Origin: Arachidicoccus sp.
GTDB lineage: Bacteria > Bacteroidota > Bacteroidia > Chitinophagales > Chitinophagaceae
Reading direction: 5' to 3'
DNA length: 64,000 nucleotides
Assembly (NCBI GenBank): GCA_028283605.1
Contig: JAPWKH010000019.1
Span: forward strand, 25,527-89,526
The position numbers and the translations under genes were made by a program. This document shows, one piece after another, positions 27,581-35,263 of the stretch. The notes beneath the pieces were generated by a model, which saw only the letters and a list, made by a program, of their open reading frames with translations, ran no database searches and was not told the DNA's origin. Within the stretch, counting starts at the first letter, position 1. Each line of letters opens with the position of its first letter.

Positions 27581-29095
27581 TTATATTTTATTCCTCAACA
27601 AAGGCAAGCTCATGCAATGTGCACCGCCGCGCGCGCGGGAAAGTTCGGAAGATGGTAATAGTATCAATGTGTTTTGTATATCCTGCGGCGTAATTTTTTT
27701 CGATGAGAAATCACTGAATAATTCTTCTGCCTTTTTTACATCAAAGCCGTTTTCTTTAAAAGCCTGAATGGTCAATTCATTTCTATCATAACCAACTACA
27801 ACGCCTTCTTTTAACGCTAATAAATTACATGCATCTGTCCATTGCTCACGCACATTATATGGGAATATATTATTGCCGCTGTATATAATTTTTACATCTT
27901 CTTCGCGCACGCCAAAGTCTTCCATACTTATTTCACGCAGCAAAGATTCCAAACCTTTTATGCTGTCGGAAATATTTTTCTTATAATTTTTTGCAGGATT
28001 ATATGTTTCGCCAAAAGGCTTTTGGTATCTAAGAATTTCTACTTTAAATTCATCAATATGGTTTTGCAGAAAATGCTTGTAATAATTATATCTTCCTGCA
28101 TTGTGCGCTTTTATATTCTTTTCGGAGAATGCGCCGAACATAACCCAAGTATTTCTGCTGACTTGCGTAAACACTGTATCAATGTGCATTACAGCACGGT
28201 TCTTCGGTATTTTGATTACAGTAATTTTTTCAATTCCGGTAGCAGCATCCGCAAAAATATTATGAATTACTTCATTGATGCCGGCAGGCGTTGTACGTTC
28301 GCTGCAACCTATTAAAATATGATTTGGCGCAATCATCATTACGTCGCCGCCCTCGAGGCTTACTTTTTCCAAAGCTTGTTCTTCTTCGCTTAACAAAAAG
28401 AAATTCGCAGGTTCTGCAATTTCAATAAGTTTCTCTTCTTTGTTTTTAAACAAAAAATGTTGAGCAATGAATTTAGTCAACAAAGATTCTCTTTCGCGTG
28501 CTGCAGTAGCCGCATTGCTGAGCAAAAGATGGCTATTGATTGTAATAGCAATATCTCTTGTGAAAAGAAAGTTTGGTAAGGGTGCAAAAAGAAATTCGCT
28601 GTTTTTATTTTTACGGTCATTGATGATTCCGGTAATGAGCGCAACTGCCAAATCCGTTGATTTTTCAATCTGCATTAATTTTCTTTCGGTCTTCGTGCTG
28701 CTTCCTTCCCACGCGCAGACTGCAGATATAATGCGGTTTCTAACGTTTTCTTCTTCTAAAATACGGGATAATAAAAATTGAATATCCAATACTTTGCTGC
28801 TGTTGAAATATTCCGGCTTATCGGGCTTGTAGCAATCGGGCTGTTGTTTATCGGCTTGTGATTTTTCGAAATCGAGGATGTATTTTATTTTTTCTTCATC
28901 CAAAAAATACAACAGCACTTTTATATATTGATTGTATTCTTTTCGCATTTGCGAGAGATATACAGTATCGTCATACAACCATTCTTTAAACTTTGCGGGA
29001 ACTACTTTTCCGATGCCGCTGTCGGGACTGTGAATGATAAGTTTTTGAAGTTCGCCTATTTCTGATGTAACATTGATTTGCTCATTTTGCCACAT
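27581..29095 (-). CDS. Arginine deiminase-like protein (amidinotransferase family, long form)
   Basis: Counting from ATG 29095 the product has 504 residues; an ATG at 29116 would add seven. The core matches the arginine deiminase family: 'EIGELQKLIIHSPD' opening, 'PNFLFTRDIAI' with the substrate-binding Asp, 'LEGGDVMMI', 'MHIDTVFTQVSRNTWVMFG' with the catalytic His/Asp, and 'SRARGGAHCMSLPLLR' with the nucleophilic cysteine at the end. It is about 100 residues longer than ArcA because of extra segments around 60-165 and in the middle. No arcB, arcC or arcD lies nearby, so it is not a standard arginine-deiminase operon. Deimination of arginine to citrulline is likely but not proven. Confidence 0.82.
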   Translation of the reverse strand: MWQNEQINVTSEIGELQKLIIHSPDSGIGKVVPAKFKEWLYDDTVYLSQMRKEYNQYIKVLLYFLDEEKIKYILDFEKSQADKQQPDCYKPDKPEYFNSSKVLDIQFLLSRILEEENVRNRIISAVCAWEGSSTKTERKLMQIEKSTDLAVALITGIINDRKNKNSEFLFAPLPNFLFTRDIAITINSHLLLSNAATAARERESLLTKFIAQHFLFKNKEEKLIEIAEPANFFLLSEEEQALEKVSLEGGDVMMIAPNHILIGCSERTTPAGINEVIHNIFADAATGIEKITVIKIPKNRAVMHIDTVFTQVSRNTWVMFGAFSEKNIKAHNAGRYNYYKHFLQNHIDEFKVEILRYQKPFGETYNPAKNYKKNISDSIKGLESLLREISMEDFGVREEDVKIIYSGNNIFPYNVREQWTDACNLLALKEGVVVGYDRNELTIQAFKENGFDVKKAEELFSDFSSKKITPQDIQNTLILLPSSELSRARGGAHCMSLPLLRNKI

Positions 29096-29167
29096 AAATT
29101 TTTTATTGATCCACAAGCAAGATAAGCGATTTTTTGTGAAAGGATTTTTGTGAAGAAGAAAGGAATT

Positions 29168-29614
29168 TTAAAATATCAGATATTCCCTGTTCGGCAATTC
29201 GCTGTGCGGTATTTCGGAAGCCAGTTGAATTCCGTCCATAGAATTGATGATATGCAGCAAGTCCTGTAACTGATTGTAATAATTTATATCGCCTTTTACA
29301 AGCCAGATAAAATCTATATTTTTAAATTCGGGCAGCAGTACTTCGCCATCATGCCTGTTGTCGTACAAATAATGTTTTACATGGCTGTGAACTACATCTG
29401 ACTGATAGACCGGAAAATGGTAAGTGCGCTGTTTCTTTTTTAATTCAATAACAATATCGGTATTCAACCGGAAATCAAAATTGAGCGTTTTATTTAAGCG
29501 AAGGCAAAACTTATAACTCTTGTGCGAGGTTACAATTCCGATGATGATAGCATCTTCGAAAAACTCTTCGTAAGAATCCGTAACATCGAGGATTAAAGTT
29601 TTGTTATTCTTCAT
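29168..29614 (-). CDS. IPExxxVDY-family protein, unknown function
   Basis: The start at 29614 gives a 148-residue cytoplasmic protein beginning 'MKNNKTLILDVTDSYEEFF'; the frame extends to 29665 but the added residues look non-coding. Features are 'DIVIELKKKQRTYHFPVY', 'YYLYDNRHDGE'-like text and 'LLPEFKNIDFIWLVKGD', the segment from which the Bacteroidota IPExxxVDY family takes its outline. These small proteins are nearly confined to the phylum and have no known role. It is transcribed away from psd, sharing a short divergent region of about 110 bases. Confidence 0.75.
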   Translation of the reverse strand: MKNNKTLILDVTDSYEEFFEDAIIIGIVTSHKSYKFCLRLNKTLNFDFRLNTDIVIELKKKQRTYHFPVYQSDVVHSHVKHYLYDNRHDGEVLLPEFKNIDFIWLVKGDINYYNQLQDLLHIINSMDGIQLASEIPHSELPNREYLIF

Positions 29615-29699
29615 TCTTATCAGGCTGACTGCAAATTTAAAATTTATTGTATAAATCAAAAACACTTTATTCTTCCCAACAGCATACGGTTTTATAATT

Positions 29700-29707
29700 T
29701 ATCTTTG
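29700..29707 (+). promoter_or_regulatory. Candidate Bacteroidota -7 box for psd-rpiA
   Basis: TATCTTTG matches TAnnTTTG and ends 17 bases before the psd ATG. A matching TTTG upstream is not evident, so only one element supports it. Confidence 0.28.
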
Positions 29708-29724
29708 CAAGCCAAGAATTTATT

Positions 29725-30381
29725 ATGACCATTCATAAAGAAGGCACCGCCTCAATCGTTATCGCAGCAATTATAGTAGCCGTTGCAAGCCTTATTGCTA
29801 ATTATTTTTTAATGCCTCGTTTCGGCTATATTTACTTAGCAATACTTTTTATACTTATCGTTTTATTTCTTTTTATAGTTTCTTTTTTCCGTATTCCACA
29901 AAGGCAATTTTCATCGGGCGATAATAAAATTATTGCTCCTGCAGACGGCAAGCTTGTAGTAATAGAAGAAATGGTTGATGATGAATATTTCAAAGGCACG
30001 CGTTTACAGCTAAGCATTTTTATGAGCCCGGCAAACGTGCATGTAAACCGTTATCCAATCAGCGGAAAAGTGATTTACAATCAATACCACAAAGGAAAAT
30101 ATTTGGTGGCATGGAATCCAAAATCTTCCACCGAAAACGAAAGGCAAAGCGTAGTGATACAAAATAATAAAGGGAAAATTTTAGTAAAACAAATTGCCGG
30201 CGCTCTGGCAAAACGTATTTGCAACTATGCCAAAGTGAATGAGGAAGTAAAACAAAACAATGAATTGGGCTTTATAAAATTTGGCAGCCGTGTAGATGTG
30301 TTGCTGCCCATTGGCACAGATATAAAAGTACAGCTCAATCAAAAAATTGTAGGCGGCGTTACCGTTTTAGCAACATGGTAA
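29725..30381 (+). CDS. psd: Phosphatidylserine decarboxylase (short, type II form)
   Basis: Psd makes phosphatidylethanolamine from phosphatidylserine at the inner membrane. The 218-residue proenzyme has two N-terminal membrane helices (about 10-55), then 'IIAPADGKLVVIEE', 'SIFMSPANVHVNRYP' with the conserved histidine, and 'LGFIKFGSRVDVLLP', in which cleavage between G187 and S188 would create the pyruvoyl cofactor. The 'FGSR' form and small size mark the short bacterial branch. Phosphatidylserine synthase is not in the window. rpiA follows 10 bases later. Confidence 0.93.
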   Translation: MTIHKEGTASIVIAAIIVAVASLIANYFLMPRFGYIYLAILFILIVLFLFIVSFFRIPQRQFSSGDNKIIAPADGKLVVIEEMVDDEYFKGTRLQLSIFMSPANVHVNRYPISGKVIYNQYHKGKYLVAWNPKSSTENERQSVVIQNNKGKILVKQIAGALAKRICNYAKVNEEVKQNNELGFIKFGSRVDVLLPIGTDIKVQLNQKIVGGVTVLATW

Positions 30382-30391
30382 AAAAATTTTT

Positions 30392-31069
30392 ATGAATAAT
30401 CCCAAACAAATTGCCGGAGAAAAAGCGGCGGAATATATTGAGAATGGTATGTGTGTAGGGCTTGGCACAGGTTCTACTGCATATTTTGCAATTCAGAAAA
30501 TAGGACAAAGGGTGAAAGAAGAAGGCTTGCAGGTAAAATGCCTTGCAACTTCAAAAGAATCTGAACAATTGGCTAAAGAATTAAATATTCCGATTTATAC
30601 TTTTGATGAAATAAAAGAATTGGATGTAACCATTGATGGCGCCGATGAAGTGGATAAAAATTATAATCTTATTAAAGGAGGCGGAGGCGCTTTGCTGAGG
30701 GAAAAAATAATTGCATACATTACCAAGCATTATATCATCATAGCAGACGAATCTAAAGTTGTAGATACTCTCGGTAAATTTCATTTGCCGGTAGAAGTAG
30801 TACAGTTTGGCTGGCAAATAACTTTTAGCCATTTGCAACAATTAGGCTGCATTCCCAAGCTGCGGGAAAAGAACAATGAAGTTTTTATTACCGATAACGG
30901 CAATTATATTTTGGACTGCGACTTTACAGAAATAAAAAATCCTAAAACATTACAGGCGAATATTCATGCTGTGCCCGGTGTAGTGGAAGTAGGCCTTTTT
31001 ATAGAACGTGTTAATACTTTGATTGTCGGACATAAAGACGGTTCCATCGAAGTAAAAAGTATAAAATAA
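30392..31069 (+). CDS. rpiA: Ribose-5-phosphate isomerase A
   Basis: RpiA interconverts ribose 5-phosphate and ribulose 5-phosphate. The 225-residue protein has the usual length and motifs: 'GLGTGSTAYFAI' (phosphate loop), 'VTIDGADEVDKNYNLIKGGGGALLREKI' region with the catalytic acidic residues and the base at glutamate of 'LLREK', and 'IIADESKVVDTLG' with the lysine. It closely follows psd, so the two are probably on one transcript, although the functions are unrelated. Confidence 0.96.
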   Translation: MNNPKQIAGEKAAEYIENGMCVGLGTGSTAYFAIQKIGQRVKEEGLQVKCLATSKESEQLAKELNIPIYTFDEIKELDVTIDGADEVDKNYNLIKGGGGALLREKIIAYITKHYIIIADESKVVDTLGKFHLPVEVVQFGWQITFSHLQQLGCIPKLREKNNEVFITDNGNYILDCDFTEIKNPKTLQANIHAVPGVVEVGLFIERVNTLIVGHKDGSIEVKSIK

Positions 31070-31106
31070 TTTTTCGTTTGATTTTGCTGATAATATTTTA
31101 AGCATG

Positions 31107-31568
31107 CTAATTATTTTTCAATAATCTCACTACTATCTTATCAATGGGTAATGTAACGCTATTTTCGTTTAAATCATTTATAGCAATCCATCGAAACACT
31201 TCGCTTTCGCCGTCTGGATCGGCGATTTGTTCGGGCGAAAAATCAAAAGGCTTACTGCGTGTTTTCAATTTTTCGAGTTCGTTGCAATGAACAAAATAAT
31301 AAATGGAAATTATCTGGTGATCTTTATTGAAAGCTGATTGCTGATAAAAATCAGTTGTATAAAAATGATTTCCGATAGTTATATTTAAACCCGTTTCTTC
31401 GAGAAACTCGCGTTTCAAACAATCTCTTGTGCCTTCTCCGAATTCCAAACCGCCGCCGGGAAATTTTGTAATGTAATCTCCTTTTACAAACTCGTCGCTT
31501 ACCAGGATTCTGTTTTGCTCGTCTTGCAAAATCCCATATACGCGGATATTGAAGCTATTCATCTCCAC
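31107..31568 (-). CDS. Nudix hydrolase
   Basis: The 153-residue enzyme has a complete Nudix box, 'GGGLEFGEGTRDCLKREF' followed by 'LEETGL', with the G-x5-E-x7-R-E-U-x-E-E-x-G-U spacing needed to bind magnesium and hydrolyse nucleoside diphosphate derivatives. The substrate cannot be predicted. 'FSPEQIADPDGESEVFRWIAINDL' is a typical C-terminal strand-helix of the fold. Its first 14 bases overlap the end of the upstream SPFH gene, so translation is probably coupled, but no known functional link exists. Confidence 0.88.
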   Translation of the reverse strand: MEMNSFNIRVYGILQDEQNRILVSDEFVKGDYITKFPGGGLEFGEGTRDCLKREFLEETGLNITIGNHFYTTDFYQQSAFNKDHQIISIYYFVHCNELEKLKTRSKPFDFSPEQIADPDGESEVFRWIAINDLNENSVTLPIDKIVVRLLKNN

Positions 31569-32481
31569 TTTTTTTCATTTGTGCCATTGCCATAATTTGT
31601 TTCATGGTTTTATCCATGCCTTCGCTGCTGCCATCAAGAAAGATTACGTTTCCTTTGCCATGTTCTGCAAAGTTCTGAATGGCTTCCGTCCACATGCTGA
31701 AGAGAATTACATTCGTATCTAAATTTGCCTGCCGCATTTGCGCAGCCGCATCAGTCATTCCTTTTGCAACTTCTTCACGAAACAGCGCAACACCCTGACC
31801 TCGTAAACGTGCAGCTTCTTTTTCCGCTTCCGCAGAAATTTTAATAGCATTTCCTTCCGCTTCGGCAGCTTTTGTTTTTGTTATTAATAATGCTTGCCCT
31901 TCGTTTTCGGCAGCAGCTTTTAAATTGTTGCTTGCTACCACTTTGCTCATGCTTTCCATAATTACTTTATCAAACGTGATGTCGTTGATTTGTAAATCGA
32001 GCAAATGATAGCCCCAATCTTCCAATACATGATCTACTTCTTCTTTTACAGAATTCACAATATCTCTGCGCAGCGTAAGTATCTCAGCTTGTTTTTTCGA
32101 AGCAACATACGAGCGTACATTTCCTTCAATCGTGCGTACAAGCGCTTGCATCAGCTCTCTTTCGTTGATAAATTTAAATGCCACTTTCTGAATGGTTTCC
32201 GCATCGGAAGCCATTACGGCATACAGCAACATGGTTTTAAAATATACATTCGCCTGGTCAAAAGTTACTGCCTGAAATTCCATTTCGGCAGAGCGGTTTT
32301 GAATGCTGATTCTTTTATAAATATTTTCCAATAAAGGAATTTTGAAATTCAATCCCGGACGAAGAACTCGACGATATTTTCCAAACATAGTTACAACTGC
32401 AATTGTTCCCTGGTTTACACTGACCAATCCGGAAAAAATAATAATGAGGATAGCAACAGCTAATATATATGGCACATACAT
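31555..32481 (-). CDS. SPFH-domain (stomatin/HflK-like) membrane protein
   Basis: The 308-residue protein has one N-terminal membrane helix (about 4-24) and then the SPFH/band-7 domain (about 25-200), including 'FGKYRRVLRPGLNFKIPLLE' and 'RTIEGNVRSYVASKKQAEILTLRRDI'. A coiled coil follows (about 195-250), rich in Ala/Glu ('AEAEGNAIKISAEAEKEAARLRGQG'), as in stomatins, prohibitins and HflK/C. Such proteins form large rings in membrane microdomains. No NfeD or FtsH gene is adjacent. It is upstream of, and overlaps, the Nudix gene. Confidence 0.9.
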   Translation of the reverse strand: MYVPYILAVAILIIIFSGLVSVNQGTIAVVTMFGKYRRVLRPGLNFKIPLLENIYKRISIQNRSAEMEFQAVTFDQANVYFKTMLLYAVMASDAETIQKVAFKFINERELMQALVRTIEGNVRSYVASKKQAEILTLRRDIVNSVKEEVDHVLEDWGYHLLDLQINDITFDKVIMESMSKVVASNNLKAAAENEGQALLITKTKAAEAEGNAIKISAEAEKEAARLRGQGVALFREEVAKGMTDAAAQMRQANLDTNVILFSMWTEAIQNFAEHGKGNVIFLDGSSEGMDKTMKQIMAMAQMKKSGDE

Positions 32482-32519
32482 AACAATAAATTTTTCTGAA
32501 AGTTAGATATATTTGTTTG

Positions 32520-33200
32520 ATGAAAAAAATTGCAATCATCGTTGCAGGCGGCGCAGGAACCAGAATGGAATCAATTCTTCCGAAACAATTTTTATTATTA
32601 AAAAACAAACCTATTCTTTGGCATTCTATTAAGGCATTTGCAAGTGCATTTGATGATATTGAAATGATCATTGTTTTGCCTGAAGAATATATTGAAGAGG
32701 GCGTGAATATAGCAAAAGAATTTACTGATGCTCATAATATTGATTTTGTAAAAGGTGGAAATACTCGATTCGATTCCGTAAAAAACGGATTGGGTTTGAT
32801 AAAAGAAGAAGCAATTATTTTTGTACATGATGCTGTTCGTTGTTTAGTAAGCGCAGAGATGATTCAACGATGTTATGAACAAGCGTTGCATCAAGGAAAC
32901 GCTGTTCCCGCAATTGTAGCTACAGATACAATAAGAATGATTGATGGCGATAAAAGTATTTCAATAGACAGAAACAAAATCCGCATCATACAAACGCCTC
33001 AGACATTTCAATCAACAATTTTATTACCTGCTTTCGAACAAGAGTATCGGGAAACTTTTACTGATGAAGCAAGCGTAGCGGAGTCGTTTGGGAAAAAAAT
33101 TTTTTTAATCGATGGAGAAGTCGAAAATATTAAAATCACAAGACCCATAGATTTGATGATTGCGGAAAAGGTATTAGAAAAAAGAATTTACAAATCATAA
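32520..33200 (+). CDS. ispD: 2-C-methyl-D-erythritol 4-phosphate cytidylyltransferase
   Basis: IspD joins MEP to CTP in the non-mevalonate isoprenoid pathway. The 226-residue product starts at ATG 32520. Motifs: 'IIVAGGAGTRMESILPKQF' (CTP-binding loop with the catalytic Arg and Lys), 'FVHDAVRCLVS' (Asp-Ala-x-Arg), 'PAIVATDTIRM' and 'QTPQTFQ' (substrate side), 'FTDEASVAE' and 'GEVENIKIT' near the end. Length and order are standard. It is divergent from the SPFH gene, and an oxidoreductase gene follows 11 bases later. A TATATTTG box (32508-32515) lies only four bases before the start codon, so the mRNA leader may be extremely short. Confidence 0.95.
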   Translation: MKKIAIIVAGGAGTRMESILPKQFLLLKNKPILWHSIKAFASAFDDIEMIIVLPEEYIEEGVNIAKEFTDAHNIDFVKGGNTRFDSVKNGLGLIKEEAIIFVHDAVRCLVSAEMIQRCYEQALHQGNAVPAIVATDTIRMIDGDKSISIDRNKIRIIQTPQTFQSTILLPAFEQEYRETFTDEASVAESFGKKIFLIDGEVENIKITRPIDLMIAEKVLEKRIYKS

Positions 33201-33211
33201 ATCATTATAAA

Positions 33212-34213
33212 ATGAAAGCGGCTGTATTATACGGAATTAACGAAGCGCTTACAATAGAAGATGTGGCAATCCCAGAATTGGCTGATGATGAAGTTTTAGT
33301 AAAACTAAAAGCGGCTTCTTTAAACAAACGCGACTGGTGGATTCAGAAGGGACAATATGCAGGTTTGAAATTTCCGATTATCATCGGCAGCGATGGAGCA
33401 GGCGTGGTTGAAGCAACCGGTAAAAATGTTGATGAAAATTTAAAAGGCAAAAAAGCCATTATCTATTTTATGAAAAACTGGGGCAATAATGAAAGATTCC
33501 AATCGCAAGATGCAATAATGCTAGGCCTGCCTGAAAACGGATGTTTAGCGGAATTTGTAAAAGTAAAAGCCGATCAGATTTTTTCGAAACCTGCCAATTT
33601 AAGTTTTGAAGAAACCGCAGCATTGCCGGTTGCCGGCGTTACCGCTTACAGGGCTTTATTTACCAAAGGAGAATGTAAACAAGGAGACAAAGTATTGATC
33701 TCCGGTGTTGGCGGAGGCGCGGGTTCATTTGCTTTACAATTCGCTGTTGCTGCCGAAGCTGAGGTTTGGATAACTTCGAGTTCGGACGAAAAAATAAGTA
33801 AGGCTGTAGCTGCAGGAGCGAAGGGTGGCGTAAATTACAGAATGGAAAATTGGGATAAAAAACTTTCGGACGAAGCCGGCTATTTTGATGTGATTATCGA
33901 CAGCGCTCTCGGCGATGGTTTTGCAAACTTGGCAGGATTAGCGGCGCGTGGTGGAAGGATTGTATTCTTTGGAGGAACCGCCGGCAATCTTCCACCATTA
34001 AATGGCAGGCCAATATTTTGGAAACAAATCAGTATTCTTGGCACAACGGGCGGCTCACCTTCAGATTTTAAAAACATGCTTGCTTTCATCGAAGAAAAAA
34101 ATATCCATCCGTTTATTGATGCGGTTTTTTCTTTGGACGATGCAGAAAAAGCAATCCGTACGATGGATTCATCGGCCGGCAAGTTTGGAAAAGTTGTACT
34201 TAGTATCAGTTGA
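33212..34213 (+). CDS. Zinc-independent MDR-family NADPH:quinone oxidoreductase-like protein
   Basis: The 333-residue protein has the medium-chain dehydrogenase/reductase fold: an N-terminal GroES-like domain ('LKAASLNKRDWWIQKGQYAG'), a Rossmann domain with 'VLISGVGGGAGSFALQFA', and 'GGRIVFFGGTAG'. The cysteine ligands for structural zinc and the catalytic zinc set are missing, as in the quinone oxidoreductase branch. Such enzymes reduce quinones or enones with NADPH; the actual substrate is unknown. It follows ispD by 11 bases and abuts the convergent free-methionine-sulfoxide reductase gene. Confidence 0.85.
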   Translation: MKAAVLYGINEALTIEDVAIPELADDEVLVKLKAASLNKRDWWIQKGQYAGLKFPIIIGSDGAGVVEATGKNVDENLKGKKAIIYFMKNWGNNERFQSQDAIMLGLPENGCLAEFVKVKADQIFSKPANLSFEETAALPVAGVTAYRALFTKGECKQGDKVLISGVGGGAGSFALQFAVAAEAEVWITSSSDEKISKAVAAGAKGGVNYRMENWDKKLSDEAGYFDVIIDSALGDGFANLAGLAARGGRIVFFGGTAGNLPPLNGRPIFWKQISILGTTGGSPSDFKNMLAFIEEKNIHPFIDAVFSLDDAEKAIRTMDSSAGKFGKVVLSIS

Positions 34214-34687
34214 TTATTTCATTAACAAAGAAACAATCTCTTCCAAAAACATTTTATCCGTTTCATCGAAATGGGAATAATGCTCGCTATCTACATCCAG
34301 TACAGCAATCACTTCTTTATTTTTAAATAATGGAACTACAATTTCCGATTTGGAATCTGCGCTGCACGCAATGTGGCCAGGAAATTTATTCACATCATCA
34401 ACAATGATCGTTCGGCCTTCTGCCCAAGCCGTGCCGCAAACGCCTCGTCCTTTTTTGATACGCGTACATGCCACAGGACCTTGAAACGGGCCGAGAACCA
34501 GTTCGCCATTTTCAACAATATAAAAACCTGTCCACCACCAATGAAATTGCATGTTTAAAGCCGAAGCAATATTCGCCATATTGGCAATCAAATTATTTTC
34601 GCCATCCAGCAATCCTTTGATTTGCGGCAATATGTTTTGATATTTTTTTTCCTTAGTTCCTTGTACGATTACTAAACTCTCTGACAT
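34214..34687 (-). CDS. Free methionine-(R)-sulfoxide reductase (GAF domain)
   Basis: The start at 34687 gives a 157-residue protein beginning 'MSESLVIVQGTK'. It is a single GAF domain with the three conserved cysteines of fRMsr: in 'VACTRI', 'GRGVCGTAWAEG' and 'HIACSADSKSE'. 'LVLGPFQGP' and 'VLDVDSEHYSHFDETD' are further family marks. The enzyme reduces free, not protein-bound, methionine-R-sulfoxide in the cytoplasm. It complements the exported MsrB at 25925-26479. It lies just downstream of the RRM-protein gene, separated by a terminator. Confidence 0.9.
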   Translation of the reverse strand: MSESLVIVQGTKEKKYQNILPQIKGLLDGENNLIANMANIASALNMQFHWWWTGFYIVENGELVLGPFQGPVACTRIKKGRGVCGTAWAEGRTIIVDDVNKFPGHIACSADSKSEIVVPLFKNKEVIAVLDVDSEHYSHFDETDKMFLEEIVSLLMK

Positions 34688-34706
34688 AAAATAAATTGAA
34701 AATAAA

Positions 34707-34733
34707 AAAACCCGAAACAAAAGTTCGGGTTTT
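34707..34733 (-). terminator. Rho-independent terminator after the RRM-protein gene
   Basis: AAAACCCGAA (34707-34716) pairs with TTCGGGTTTT (34724-34733) around a 7-base loop. The A-tract on one side and T-tract on the other make it usable in both directions. It lies 20 bases past the RRM-protein stop and 20 bases upstream of the next minus-strand start. Confidence 0.75.
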
Positions 34734-34753
34734 CTATATAGTCAAAAACTAAA

Positions 34754-35098
34754 TTAATAATTGTTTCTGCCATATCCGCCGCCTCCGCTGTTACGGTCAC
34801 GATATCCGCCGCCTCCGCCGTTGCCGTAGCTTTTCTTTTTATAACCGCCATCAGGATTTTCCTGCTTTTGGTTTACAATAATTTTGCGGCCGCCAACTTC
34901 GCTTTCGTGAAGGCCGGAGATTGCAGCATTTGCAGCAGCATCGTCTGCCATTTCTACAAATCCGAAGCCTTTTGAACGGTTGTTGTTGAATTTGTCTGTA
35001 ACAACTTTTGCAGAAATTACTTCACCGTATGGTGAGAATAAATCTTGTAAATCATCGCTGGTCAAATTCCAGCTGAGGTTTCCTACGTAAATGTTCAT
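34754..35098 (-). CDS. RRM-type RNA-binding protein with glycine-rich tail
   Basis: The 114-residue protein has one RNA recognition motif: RNP2 'IYVGNLSW' at 3-10 and RNP1 'KGFGFVEM' near 44-51, with 'GRKIIVNQ' closing the domain at about 77. The tail is rich in Gly, Arg, Tyr and Asn ('GGGGGYRDRNSGGGGYGR'), a disordered RNA-binding type. Bacteroidota carry several of these short RRM proteins, which act on many mRNAs and respond to cold or growth conditions in some species. The gene has its own terminator and a long A+T-rich leader, and is probably transcribed singly and strongly. Confidence 0.92.
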   Translation of the reverse strand: MNIYVGNLSWNLTSDDLQDLFSPYGEVISAKVVTDKFNNNRSKGFGFVEMADDAAANAAISGLHESEVGGRKIIVNQKQENPDGGYKKKSYGNGGGGGYRDRNSGGGGYGRNNY

Positions 35099-35263
35099 TT
35101 TAATTTTTTTGAACTTGTTAATAATAAAACAGAGTAACCAAAGCCCAAAAACAATTACGTAAAAAACGTCCGTTAAAAGGATGGAAAACTGTTAATTCTA
35201 TAACAAAGATAGATTTATTTATGGATTAGGCAATTTTTTTTAAATTAATTTTTTGTGTCCGAT

